Origin: Verrucomicrobiia bacterium
Lineage (GTDB): Bacteria > Verrucomicrobiota > Verrucomicrobiia > Verrucomicrobiales > Akkermansiaceae
Length of the DNA stretch: 64,000 bases
Direction: 5' to 3'
Assembly: GCA_030432565.1 (NCBI GenBank)
Contig: JAUIGV010000010.1
Coordinates: 122,854-186,853 of the forward strand
Shown here: positions 47,304-55,414 of the stretch, piece by piece
Layout: each line of letters opens with the position of its first letter
Numbering within the stretch: the stretch's first letter is position 1
The notes under the pieces: model-generated
The model's input: only the letters and a program-made list of their open reading frames with translations
Told to the model about the DNA's origin: nothing
The model's database searches: none
Made by a program: the position numbers and the translations under genes

Positions 47304-47374
47304 GCGGGCGGCAGTTTGGCCAGCATCACCTGAAGCGCAACGCGAAATTCATCGCGGGCCAAAGAGTTCTCCAT
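47300..47374 (-). CDS. Possible 24-residue peptide overlapping walJ and trpE
   Basis: A short frame starting ATG 47374 inside the 3' end of walJ (other frame) and ending in TGA that overlaps the GTG of trpE (GTGA). The peptide begins MENSLARDEFRVALQVML and ends with two prolines and alanine. It has no tryptophan, so it is not a classical attenuator leader, and no ribosome site is seen. If translated it would couple walJ-terminating ribosomes to trpE. It may equally be chance in a GC-rich overlap. Confidence 0.25.
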   Translation of the reverse strand: MENSLARDEFRVALQVMLAKLPPA

Positions 47375-48164
47375 AAAAAGCGGGATCGACCTCAGGCTCG
47401 ATGCTTTGCCAGGCCGTCACTTCATTTTGAGAGGCCGCACAAATCTCAAGCTCTCCACTCCCAATCTTCTCGCGAACGACCTCAACCGCCTTGATCGGAC
47501 AATTGCAGTCACTACTCAAATGCCCGAGAATGACTCGTTTTAATCCCTCCGGAACCAACTCAGCCACCAACTCGGCCGCCTGTTCGTTTGACAAATGTCC
47601 ATGCTGTGAGGAAATCCGCTGCTTCGTGCTAAAGGGCCGTTTCACATCCGCTTCCAGCATTCGCCATTCGTAGTTCGCCTCCAGAACCAAGCCCTCGACC
47701 CCCTTGAGGGCCTGGACCACCTGGGCATCGGCGTGCCCCAGATCGGTCGCCACCCCGACCCTTCGATCCCCTTTCGCAATAACATAGCCGACTGGTTCGA
47801 CCGCATCGTGAGGCAAGGGAAAAGTCGTTAACTCAAATCCCTCCCAATTGAACGTTTGCCCACTTTCAAATGCAATCCACTGGGCCTGTTCACGGAGTCC
47901 CTCCTGCACCACCCGACCAGTCATAATCGAGGCCACGATCGGCACGCGACACTTGCGAAGGAAAACATCGAGACCGCGAACGTGATCGCCATGTTCGTGA
48001 GTCAGCAGAATCCCGGTCAATTTTTCCGGTGCCACTCCGAGCGTTTCCAGACGAAGGTTCAGCTGCTTCGCGCTCAAACCGGCATCGACAAGAAGATATT
48101 TTCCATCGCATTCCACGATGGTTGAATTTCCTCCGCTGCCACTCCCTAAAACCGCAAATCGCAT
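47349..48164 (-). CDS. walJ: MBL-fold metallo-hydrolase, WalJ/YycJ family
   Basis: A 271-residue metallo-beta-lactamase-fold hydrolase. The start RFAVLGSGSGGNSTIVECDG is the WalJ hallmark; the metal motif is THEHGDHVRGLD, followed by HDAVEPVGYVI, ATDLGHAD, LEANYE and QHGHLSNEQAAELV, with ILGHLSSDCN at the end. In Firmicutes the homologue (YycJ) is linked to the WalRK system and DNA processing, and is a 5'-3' exonuclease; here it heads the trpE run, so the link is positional only. ATG 48164 is the natural start. Upstream lies the tRNA-Leu promoter on the opposite strand. Confidence 0.9.
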   Translation of the reverse strand: MRFAVLGSGSGGNSTIVECDGKYLLVDAGLSAKQLNLRLETLGVAPEKLTGILLTHEHGDHVRGLDVFLRKCRVPIVASIMTGRVVQEGLREQAQWIAFESGQTFNWEGFELTTFPLPHDAVEPVGYVIAKGDRRVGVATDLGHADAQVVQALKGVEGLVLEANYEWRMLEADVKRPFSTKQRISSQHGHLSNEQAAELVAELVPEGLKRVILGHLSSDCNCPIKAVEVVREKIGSGELEICAASQNEVTAWQSIEPEVDPAFYGELFGPR

Positions 48165-48263
48165 CGGCTGGGAGGATGTCCCCGATCACTCGAATGGGCA
48201 ATTCAAACCGAAAATCAACGGGCATAAATTTGCCTCAAAAGAGAATTTGGTAACGAGAACCTC

Positions 48264-48291
48264 TTGCATCCGTTTTCCGACCCTCTAAGAT
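48264..48291 (+). promoter_or_regulatory. Sigma-70-type promoter for tRNA-Leu
   Basis: TTGCAT (48264-48269) and TAAGAT (48286-48291) separated by 16 bases form a reasonable -35/-10 pair. The predicted start is near 48298, four bases before the mature tRNA end. Confidence 0.45.
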
Positions 48292-48301
48292 CCCCGCAGT
48301 C

Positions 48302-48383
48302 GCCGGGATGGTGGAATTGGTAGACACGCGTGATTTAGGATCACGTGCCCTTGGGCGTGCAGGTTCGACCCCTGTTCCCGGTA
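48302..48383 (+). tRNA. tRNA-Leu (anticodon UAG)
   Basis: An 82-base class II tRNA. The acceptor stem GCCGGGA pairs with TCCCGGT (one G-U). The D-arm region is TGGTGGAATTGGTAGACACG. The anticodon stem CGTGA/TCACG encloses a loop with TAG, reading CUA/CUN leucine codons. A long variable arm (TGCCCTTGGGCGT) confirms leucine class, and the T-arm is GCAGG-TTCGACC-CCTGT. The 3' CCA is not encoded. It lies between walJ (opposite strand) and a small protein gene. Confidence 0.97.
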
Positions 48384-48413
48384 CTTTAAAGACAGCAAAC
48401 AAGAATTAGAAAA

Positions 48414-48614
48414 ATGGACGAACTCAAGGAAAAATTGGCCGCTCTTGGCATCGAAGCCGACCAGATTGACGGCGTGATCGAAACCGTTCTCGAATTCATC
48501 AAGGATAAGTTGCCTGACGGGATGGAAGGAATGTTTGACTCTGTCATAAAAGGTGAAGTCCCGGATATCGGTGGCGACCTTCTAGAGAAGGCCAAAGGGC
48601 TTTTTGGCGGGTAA
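48414..48614 (+). CDS. Conserved-looking 66-residue helical protein
   Basis: A short acidic protein beginning MDELKEKLAALGIEADQIDG and containing VIETVLEFIKDKLPDGMEG, then a Gly-rich end (AKGLFGG). The pattern (amphipathic helix, a Thr-Val hinge, FLKDKLP, then helix) resembles small uncharacterised proteins found in several bacterial phyla; no signal peptide and no cysteine. It starts 31 bases after tRNA-Leu, possibly sharing its transcript, and ends 26 bases before a clear terminator. The antisense frame 48386-48595 is a shadow. Function unknown. Confidence 0.7.
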   Translation: MDELKEKLAALGIEADQIDGVIETVLEFIKDKLPDGMEGMFDSVIKGEVPDIGGDLLEKAKGLFGG

Positions 48615-48640
48615 CCTCCCCTTGACTCCTTTCTCTCAAA

Positions 48641-48665
48641 GCCCGCATGCCAGCGGGCTTTTTTC
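48641..48665 (+). terminator. Rho-independent terminator after the 66-residue gene
   Basis: Perfect hairpin GCCCGC-ATGCCA-GCGGGC followed by TTTTTT. It closes the tRNA-Leu/small-protein unit. Confidence 0.9.
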
Positions 48666-48732
48666 TTACGCTGAAATCCTGCGGTTGATGATCCGTAAAA
48701 TCGTTGGATATTAAGGTCCGTTCAATACACTC

Positions 48733-51624
48733 ATGAGAAAACCTTACTTGCTCCCTCTCGTCCTTTCCAGTCAGCTGCTTGCTACTGAAAAAGTCGATTT
48801 CTCAAGAGAAGTTCGCCCAATTCTCAACACCAATTGCCTTCCATGCCACGGAGGTGTCAAAAAGAGCGGCGATGTTTCATTCCTCTACCGGGAGGAAGCC
48901 CTTGCCACGGGCAAATCCGGAAAGCCCACCGTCGTTCCCGGTGACCCCGGCTCATCGGAAATGCTGATTCGGATTCTCTCCGACGACCCCGATGAGGTCA
49001 TGCCACAACCGAAACACGGACCACCTCTCAAGCCCCACGAAGCTGACCTGATTCGTCGCTGGATCAAAGAAGGTGCCGAGTGGAACAACCATTGGTCATT
49101 CGAAAAACCCACCCGTCACGAAGCGCCTGCCACCTCGGACCCCAATTGGCACAAAACCTCAATCGACCCCTTCGTTCTCGCTAAACTGGATGCAAAAAAC
49201 CTCAAACCTTCTCCCCCCGCCTCCGGCGGCCGACTCCTGCGACGCCTGAGCCTCGATCTCGTGGGAACGCCCCCATCGCTCGCCCTTCTTGACCGATTTG
49301 AGAATGCCTACGCAGACAACCCGGATCAAGCAGTGGCCGAAGTCGTCGATAAACTTCTGGCGGACGAAGGTTTTGGCGAAAAATGGGCCAGCCAATGGCT
49401 TGATGTCGCTCGCTACGCCGACTCGGAAGGCCTCGGAGCCGACCGTCGGTGGAATGCCTGGCCCTACCGCGATTGGGTCATTCGGGCCCTGAATCAGGAC
49501 ATGCCGTATGATCAATTCTTGATCAAACAACTTGCCGGGGACCTTCTTCCAAACCCAACTCTCGATGACCTCATCGCGACCACTTTTCATCGCCTCACCC
49601 AACAGAACGCGGAAGGAGGAACAGATAACGAGGAATTCCGTGTCATGGCAGTCATGGACCGGGTCAACACCACCTGGAAAGGACTTCAGGGAATCACTTT
49701 TGAATGCGTTCAATGTCACGAGCACCCCTACGAGCCAATTCGTCATCACGAATATTACGAGTTCATGGCTCTCTTTAACAACTCCCGGGACCTTGATCTC
49801 AACACACACCATCCCACCCTGAAGGTTCCCGAAAAAACCGAAGACTATGCAAGTGCCGCCAAACTTCGCAGCGAATACCGTAATCTCCAGACCAAACTTC
49901 AAAACCAGGCCCGCCAGCTCATTGCCAATGCAGGCTGGACCAAGGTGAGCCGGATGTCGGTCAACTCGGAAAAAGTCGGATCCAAATCACGCCAACTCGA
50001 TGGTTATCAGGAATTTCTTACGGAAGGCACCATTCCCAACAACATCGTCTTCAAGCTTGAGATTCCAAAACCGGACTCGCTTCAGGAACTCACCGCTTTC
50101 CGTATCCACACCCTTCCTCTCGACGTCGAAAAAGCGATCCATTCCCCGGAGCTCGGTGCGGTCCTCTCCCGCATTATCTTGAAAGCAAGTCTCTCCGATC
50201 AGGAATCGCTCATCGAAATTCCACTCGCTCACGTTCTCGGCGATGACGATTTCCCGATGTGGAATCCCAACGATTCATTGAAGAAAGGAGGGTCCGGTTG
50301 GGGGGCCTACACCCACCAGAATCATGCCCGCTCGTGTGTGGTCATCCTCAAAGAGGCGCTCAAGCTTCCTGACGGCTCAAAACTTCAACTTGAACTTCAC
50401 CACAACGCGGCCGCCCCGACCGGACCAATGGCCACCAAACGAGGTCGTCTTGATCTTTCGTCTGACCCCGCCTTTCAAAACTGGCTCACCAGCCCGGCAA
50501 CGATCGAAGCCCTCGATAACCGGGATCGGGCCCTCGCTGACTACAACAAACTCGGCACGACCAGCCTGGCCATCATGGAACGGCTTCAGCCCGGCCTCCA
50601 ACGCGACACCCGAACCTTCAAACGCGGCAATTGGCTCGAGAAAGACGAGCAGTCGCTCACCCCCGGTATCCCCGAATCACTCGGAGCTCTCAATTACGAA
50701 AAAGACGCCCTCCCAACCCGACTTCACCTCGCCAAATGGATGACGGGACGAAATAATCCTTTCACCTCCCGGGTCCTGGTGGCACGGGTTTGGGGGCAAA
50801 TTTTTGGCCGTTCGCTCGTCGAAACCCTCGAAGATTTTGGTTCGACCGGAATTGCGCCCAGCCACCCCGACCTTCTGGACGATTTGGCGATGCGCTTTGA
50901 GACCGAGATGAATCATTCGCTCAAAACGTTGATTCGCGAAATTCTCCTCTCGGCGACTTACCGGCAATCGAGCAAGAAGTCATCCATCTCCAAGGAAAAA
51001 GACCCTCTCAACATCTACCTCTCACGCGGACCGCGGAATCGTTTGAGCGCTGAACAAGTTCGCGACCACCATCTCTCCGCATCCGGCTTACTCACTAAAA
51101 AACCCTTCGGACCTCCCGTTCGACCTCCCATTCCCGCCGGGGTCTGGAAACCCTTCAGCGACGGTCCCTGGAATGCCGCGAAAGTTGGCGACCCCAACCG
51201 CTACCGTCGTTCAATTTACACCTACTGGAAGCGTAGCATCCCCTTCCCGGCCTTTGGAGCCTTCGATGCGCCGACCCGCGAAACCTGCAGCTCGAGACGA
51301 CTCGTTTCCAATACCCCGCTTGCCGCCCTTGCGACCCTTAATGACGAAGCATTTTCGGAAATGGCTCAGGGACTTGCCCGTCGAATGAAGTATGAGACCG
51401 AGGGAGATCTTGAAACCAAGATTGCCACGGGCTTTCGGATTGCCACCAGCCTCAAGCCCGGAGAAAGACAAATGAAGATCCTCATGAAGCTCTTTAGCGA
51501 AACAGCAGCTGACTACGAAGCGAACCCCGAACCCTACTCCGGACTCGCGGGGACAGCAGATGGGGCCGCGTTTACGATCGTTGCAAGTGCGCTTCTCAAC
51601 ATGGACGATGCTCTCACCAAGTAG
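48733..51624 (+). CDS. PSCyt1/DUF1549/DUF1553 planctomycete-type cytochrome protein
   Basis: A 963-residue exported protein of the type abundant in Planctomycetes and Verrucomicrobia. A signal peptide (MRKPYLLPLVLSSQLLA) precedes a c-type cytochrome domain with heme motif CLPCH (Cys35, Cys38, His39) and a distal Met (EVMPQPKHG). PSCyt2/DUF1549 spans about 143-355 (LRRLSLDLVGTPPS, WLDVARYADSEG). A middle carbohydrate-binding-like region follows (about 400-640), then PSD1/DUF1553 (about 690-930: NPFTSRVLVARVWGQIFGRS, SATYRQSSK). The function is unproven; these proteins are often tied to degradation of sulfated polysaccharides. The usual DUF1501 partner gene is missing; an SMP-30 gene follows 67 bases on. 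Confidence 0.92.
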   Translation: MRKPYLLPLVLSSQLLATEKVDFSREVRPILNTNCLPCHGGVKKSGDVSFLYREEALATGKSGKPTVVPGDPGSSEMLIRILSDDPDEVMPQPKHGPPLKPHEADLIRRWIKEGAEWNNHWSFEKPTRHEAPATSDPNWHKTSIDPFVLAKLDAKNLKPSPPASGGRLLRRLSLDLVGTPPSLALLDRFENAYADNPDQAVAEVVDKLLADEGFGEKWASQWLDVARYADSEGLGADRRWNAWPYRDWVIRALNQDMPYDQFLIKQLAGDLLPNPTLDDLIATTFHRLTQQNAEGGTDNEEFRVMAVMDRVNTTWKGLQGITFECVQCHEHPYEPIRHHEYYEFMALFNNSRDLDLNTHHPTLKVPEKTEDYASAAKLRSEYRNLQTKLQNQARQLIANAGWTKVSRMSVNSEKVGSKSRQLDGYQEFLTEGTIPNNIVFKLEIPKPDSLQELTAFRIHTLPLDVEKAIHSPELGAVLSRIILKASLSDQESLIEIPLAHVLGDDDFPMWNPNDSLKKGGSGWGAYTHQNHARSCVVILKEALKLPDGSKLQLELHHNAAAPTGPMATKRGRLDLSSDPAFQNWLTSPATIEALDNRDRALADYNKLGTTSLAIMERLQPGLQRDTRTFKRGNWLEKDEQSLTPGIPESLGALNYEKDALPTRLHLAKWMTGRNNPFTSRVLVARVWGQIFGRSLVETLEDFGSTGIAPSHPDLLDDLAMRFETEMNHSLKTLIREILLSATYRQSSKKSSISKEKDPLNIYLSRGPRNRLSAEQVRDHHLSASGLLTKKPFGPPVRPPIPAGVWKPFSDGPWNAAKVGDPNRYRRSIYTYWKRSIPFPAFGAFDAPTRETCSSRRLVSNTPLAALATLNDEAFSEMAQGLARRMKYETEGDLETKIATGFRIATSLKPGERQMKILMKLFSETAADYEANPEPYSGLAGTADGAAFTIVASALLNMDDALTK

Positions 51625-51691
51625 CGGCAGCGTGCCCGGTTTCAGCAAGAGAGTCTTCGACAAAGTCGCTCAGAACAGATAAAACACGCTT

Positions 51692-52690
51692 ATGAGACTA
51701 CTTTGTATTTCAGCATTCGCCTGTGCGATCGCTTCGGCACAGCAGCAACCATTCCCAACCGCAGGCTCGGTAGAACGTCTGGACCCCTTGCTTGATCAAC
51801 TCATCGCCCCTGAAACCCAAATTGAAGTCATTGCCTCAGGCTTTACGTGGTCGGAAGGCCCGGTTTGGGATAAAAAAAATAGCCGCCTTCTCTTTTCCGA
51901 CGTTCCGGAAAACACCGTTTACCAGTGGAACTTGAAGGACGGAGTTTCGGTCTTTTTGAAACCATCGGGATACACCGGGCCGAGCGACTATAGCGGCGAA
52001 CCCGGATCGAACGGGCTGACCTACGACAACGAGGGCCGGCTCCTTTTCTGTGAACACGGTGACCGCCGCGTTTCCATGCTTTCCAAAGGGAACGGCGGGA
52101 AAATCACCCTTGCCGATAAATTCGAAGGGAAACGGTTCAACTCTCCAAACGATCTCTGTGTTCATTCGTCGGGACTCATCTTCTTCACGGACCCTCCCTA
52201 CGGATTGCCCCTGAAGGAAAAGGACCCGACCCGCGAAATTGATGCTTTTGGAGTTTACCGCATTGCTCTCAATGGCACTGTGGACATGGTTATTTCTGAT
52301 CTCAAGCGCCCGAACGGAGTCACCCTTTCAAACGATGGGAAAACCCTCTATATCGCCCAATCGCATGGGGAGGAGGCGTGGATCATGTCTTATCCGGTGG
52401 ATAATAAAGGAAACCTTGGCAAGGGAGCACTTCTTTTTGATGCCACTGAACTCGCCAAGACTGACAAAGGACTACCGGACGGGCTAAAGACCGACACCAA
52501 GGGAAACATCTGGTGCACCGGTCCGGGAGGAGTCCTCATCATCAGCCCGAAGGGTAAACTCCTTGGCCGCATCCTCACCGGACATCGAACCGCGAATTGT
52601 GCGTGGGGCGAGGATGGCTCCACTCTCTATATGACTGCTGATTACTACATCATGCGTCTTCAAACCCTCACCAAAGGGACCGGCTTTTAA
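51692..52690 (+). CDS. Exported SMP-30/gluconolactonase-family protein
   Basis: A 332-residue six-bladed beta-propeller hydrolase, probably a sugar lactonase in the periplasm. The signal peptide is MRLLCISAFACAIASAQ. Family motifs: SGFTWSEGPVWDKKNSRLLF (metal Glu), PGSNGLTYDNEGRLLFCEHG (Asn), FNSPNDLCVHSSGLIFFTDP (Asn/Asp), LKRPNGVTLSNDGKTLYIAQ and LPDGLKTDTKGNIWCTGPGG (Asp), all intact. It lies between the PSD1 gene and a FadR-type regulator eight bases downstream, a likely catabolic unit. The frame is clean, and the start is supported by the signal peptide. Confidence 0.92.
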   Translation: MRLLCISAFACAIASAQQQPFPTAGSVERLDPLLDQLIAPETQIEVIASGFTWSEGPVWDKKNSRLLFSDVPENTVYQWNLKDGVSVFLKPSGYTGPSDYSGEPGSNGLTYDNEGRLLFCEHGDRRVSMLSKGNGGKITLADKFEGKRFNSPNDLCVHSSGLIFFTDPPYGLPLKEKDPTREIDAFGVYRIALNGTVDMVISDLKRPNGVTLSNDGKTLYIAQSHGEEAWIMSYPVDNKGNLGKGALLFDATELAKTDKGLPDGLKTDTKGNIWCTGPGGVLIISPKGKLLGRILTGHRTANCAWGEDGSTLYMTADYYIMRLQTLTKGTGF

Positions 52691-52697
52691 GTAGATC

Positions 52698-53375
52698 ATG
52701 GCTCAACGCAGCTCCAATATCATCAAGGCCCTCGAACTGGAGATCATGGAGGGCAAGCTCACTCCCGGTGAGCGCCTTCCGTCGGAAGAAAAGCTTTGCA
52801 CTCGTTTTGATGCCAGTCGCACCGTCATTCGCGAAGCAATCCAACAGCTCAGGGGCCGCGGGCTTCTCAGAACCCTAAAAGGTTCCGGGTCCTACATCGC
52901 CGACCCTAGTCTCGAAACCCTTGCCGGCGCGGTTGAGACCTACTCGGTCCTGACCAACGACGATTCCTATCTTGAATTGATGGACTTTCGCATACTTCTC
53001 GAAACCGAATGCGCCCGTCTCGCCGCCATTCATTCCGGAGAAAAAATTATCGAAATCATGCAAAAGGCCATCGACAAGATGGAAGATTCACGTGGCGACC
53101 GAAAGCGTTTTAGCGAAGCCGACATTGCATTCCACCTCGCCATCGCCGCCGGTTCAAAACACAACCTGTACGCGACAGTTTTGAGTGCGCTTGAGAAACG
53201 CTCCATTGAATACGCCAACGTCAACCGTGGCGACAGCGAGTGGTATCAAAACGTGATCACCACCCACCAGGAAATCTTTGACGCCATTTCCGGTGGGCAA
53301 TCCGAAGAAGCTGCCGCCGCCATGAAGCGCCACCTCATCCTATCCCGCCGCCACTACGTTGACTTGGAGCGATGA
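52698..53375 (+). CDS. FadR-subfamily GntR transcriptional regulator
   Basis: A 225-residue DNA-binding regulator. The winged helix at about 8-70 has the GntR pattern KLTPGERLPSEEKLCTRFDA then SRTVIREAIQQLRGRG and a wing (LLRTLKGSGSYIA). The C-terminal FCD domain (about 88-220) has LMDFRILLETECARLAA, ADIAFHLAIAAGSKHN (Asp and His metal ligands) and a later HQEIFDAI plus HLILSRRHY. FCD regulators usually respond to carboxylate or sugar-acid ligands, which fits the adjacent lactonase eight bases upstream. It likely controls that small operon; no operator was identified. Confidence 0.92.
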   Translation: MAQRSSNIIKALELEIMEGKLTPGERLPSEEKLCTRFDASRTVIREAIQQLRGRGLLRTLKGSGSYIADPSLETLAGAVETYSVLTNDDSYLELMDFRILLETECARLAAIHSGEKIIEIMQKAIDKMEDSRGDRKRFSEADIAFHLAIAAGSKHNLYATVLSALEKRSIEYANVNRGDSEWYQNVITTHQEIFDAISGGQSEEAAAAMKRHLILSRRHYVDLER

Positions 53376-53438
53376 AATCAGACTTCTTCGAAAAACGCTC
53401 TCGCCTTCCTAACCCGAACCTCTAGAAACGCAGACGCT

Positions 53439-53510
53439 ATGACACGTTATATTCTTACCGCAATCACCCTCGCAGCCGCAGTCCTTCTTAGTTCCTGCTG
53501 CTGCCTCTAA
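53439..53510 (+). CDS. Tiny lipoprotein, 23 residues
   Basis: A very short frame: ATG 53439 to TAA 53508-53510. The peptide is MTRYILTAITLAAAVLLSS followed by three cysteines and a leucine, a perfect lipoprotein signal (positively charged start, hydrophobic core, LLSSC lipobox) with almost nothing after it, like an entericidin-style lipopeptide. If processed, the mature product would be a lipidated Cys-Cys-Cys-Leu. It lies 63 bases after the FadR regulator. No strong ribosome site is visible, so expression is uncertain. Confidence 0.5.
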   Translation: MTRYILTAITLAAAVLLSSCCCL

Positions 53511-53525
53511 GCTGACCTTTTGGAA

Positions 53526-54182
53526 ATGTCCAAGATCCCTCTGAACTTTCGGGAATTTCCCGAAAGGGAGATGAAGGAGCGGGCCCAAGCTCTAGCCGAT
53601 CACTTGCGCCAAAGGCGAAGCGTGCGGGATTTTTCGGATCGCCCCATTCCCGAAGGAGTCCTTGAGACCTGTCTGGAAGGTGCTGTGACCGCGCCCAATG
53701 GAGCCAATCTCCAGCCCTGGCATTTCTCAATCATTCGCGATCCTGGCATCAAAAAAGCCATTCGCGTAGCTGCTGAAGAAGAGGAAAGAGAATTTTACCA
53801 TTCCCGGGCACCTGAAGACTGGCTGGATGCTCTGGCTCCCATCGGGACTGATGCTCGAAAGCCATTTCTAGAAACAGCACCGGTTCTGGTGGCGATCTTC
53901 CAGAAATCAGAGGTGATTCGTGCCGACGGCACGGTCTCCAAAACCTATTATCCCAAGGAATCGGTCGGAATTGCGACCGGTTTTCTCATTTCGGCCCTCC
54001 ATTACACAGGCTTGGCTACATTGACCCACACGCCCAGCCCCATGAAATTTCTCAATCACATCCTGGGGCGTCCGGCTTCCGAAAAACCGTTTCTTTTGCT
54101 GGTGGTTGGATTTCCCGCATCAGACTGCCTGGTTCCGGACATTTCCCGACTACCGACCGAGGAAATGGTCGAATTTCACTGA
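53526..54182 (+). CDS. Nitroreductase-family flavoprotein, iodotyrosine-deiodinase-like
   Basis: A 218-residue FMN enzyme. The FMN phosphate region RRSVRDFSDRPIPEGVLETC and PNGANLQPWHF are family hallmarks. Within the nitroreductase superfamily it follows the iodotyrosine deiodinase/halotyrosine dehalogenase pattern: Glu87-x3-Tyr91 and Lys112, 21 residues after the Tyr (EEEREFYHSRAPEDW then TDARKPFLETAP), which in that family bind the substrate amino acid, then YYPKESVGIATGFLISALHY, TPSPMKFL and GRPASEKPFLLLVVGFPA. It likely acts reductively on a halogenated or related tyrosine. ATG 53526 was chosen over a TTG six bases earlier. Next is glnB, but with its own promoter. Confidence 0.82.
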   Translation: MSKIPLNFREFPEREMKERAQALADHLRQRRSVRDFSDRPIPEGVLETCLEGAVTAPNGANLQPWHFSIIRDPGIKKAIRVAAEEEEREFYHSRAPEDWLDALAPIGTDARKPFLETAPVLVAIFQKSEVIRADGTVSKTYYPKESVGIATGFLISALHYTGLATLTHTPSPMKFLNHILGRPASEKPFLLLVVGFPASDCLVPDISRLPTEEMVEFH

Positions 54183-54214
54183 CTCAAAAGCCAAAGCAGA
54201 TTAAATTAAAAAGC

Positions 54215-54230
54215 TGGCACGTGCCTTGCT
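54215..54230 (+). promoter_or_regulatory. Sigma-54 (-24/-12) promoter of glnB
   Basis: CTGGCACGTGCCTTGCT (54214-54230) is essentially the full sigma-54 consensus (YTGGCACGrNNNTTGCW): GG at 54216-54217, GC at 54228-54229, ten bases apart. Predicted start near 54241, about 25 bases before the glnB ATG. Confidence 0.9.
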
Positions 54231-54249
54231 ACCCACCCTTTCAACGTAA

Positions 54250-54612
<363 letters not shown>

Positions 54613-54641
54613 ATTCGAGTCTTCTCCTTTTTTCAAAGTGT

Positions 54642-54673
54642 GAGCCGCCCTTCCTTACGGAGGGCGGCTTTTT
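54642..54673 (+). terminator. Rho-independent terminator after glnB
   Basis: Stem GCCGCCCT / AGGGCGGC with a TCCTTACGG loop, followed by TTTTT. It ends the glnB transcript. Confidence 0.92.
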
Positions 54674-55100
54674 GTTTCACCTGTCCCGTTGAATTGAGTC
54701 TCAAGCACTTCCTAGGTCACTGAGTTCTCCCAAGAGAGCGTATTTATTGTGAATTTCGACAAGCAGCAGCTCACAACCAACCTACGCTCCTTCTGGGATG
54801 AAACTACTGGAGCATTGCATCAGATATCTAATCTTTAACTCCATCGCCATTTTAGGCCTTTCGTGCGTAGGTTCTGACGTAGACTGTTCGGAGCCAAGCC
54901 ATAAGCACTTGCAATCTTCCGAGCGTCTCCGGAAGGCCGGAACGCGCATTGATAACGAGATTTGGGGACATCCGGGGTCGAGGAGAGACCAAATTCATTC
55001 GAGCATCTTCTCCGAAGGGCCCAGGGCCGCATGGTAGAATTGACTCTGCGGAGTCGGTGGCCGTTGCCGATCAGACAGAGATCAGACAGAGAAGTGGGAT
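54674..55100. other. Mostly non-coding stretch with ambiguous frames
   Basis: About 430 bases with no convincing gene. A plus-strand frame (54798-55037) starts like a lipoprotein (MKLLEHCIRYLIFNSIAIL then GLSC) but continues with atypical sequence. A minus-strand frame ends with a helix-turn-helix-like tail (ARKIASAYGLAPNSLRQNLR, stop near 54835), possibly a relic of a mobile-element gene. A tandem 11-base repeat (GATCAGACAGA twice) occurs near 55057-55078. I assign no product. Confidence 0.4.
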
Positions 55101-55331
55101 TTAGCTCAAATCTTCGGCCGTAACGCTTCGCTGTTCCCGTGTGCCGAGTTCGACCGCTTGATCGACGACTCTGGTTGGATCCGCATCGAAACGATATCCG
55201 TGGCAGTTTGGACAAATGACCACTTCGGCTGTCACAATTGAATCACACCCTTCACAAACCTTGTATGCGACAGGATTGTTGGCGATCTCTCTCGCTTTTG
55301 CGAGACGATCTTGCTGGGCGGCGTCCGACAT
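55101..55331 (-). CDS. Small zinc-ribbon protein
   Basis: A 76-residue soluble protein with a Cys4 zinc ribbon (KVCEGCDSIVTAEVVICPNC, residues about 24-43), preceded by a helix (QDRLAKAREIANNP) and followed by YRFDADPTRVVDQAVELGT. Ribbons of this type sit in small proteins of PVC and other bacteria with unknown partners; nucleic-acid or protein binding is possible. It lies 84 bases downstream of rpsT on the same strand, beyond a terminator-like hairpin. ATG 55331 is the only start. No family name recognised. Confidence 0.7.
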   Translation of the reverse strand: MSDAAQQDRLAKAREIANNPVAYKVCEGCDSIVTAEVVICPNCHGYRFDADPTRVVDQAVELGTREQRSVTAEDLS

Positions 55332-55346
55332 GACTTAAAGAAAGGC

Positions 55347-55386
55347 TAAAAACGAACAGGCCACGAGGAAAAATCCTCGTAGCCTG
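55347..55386 (-). terminator. Terminator after rpsT
   Basis: On the minus strand, CAGGCTACGAGGA and TCCTCGTGGCCTG form a 13-base stem (one G-U) around a TTTT loop, followed by TTCGTTTTTAG. It ends the rpsT message before the zinc-ribbon gene. Confidence 0.8.
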
Positions 55387-55414
55387 CGAAAAATCTTACG
55401 AAATCGGGCGCCGA

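Noticed and set aside
47304..47348. Tryptophan attenuator before trpE
   Set aside because: No Trp codons, no alternative hairpins and no T-run; the space is only 45 bases and follows walJ.
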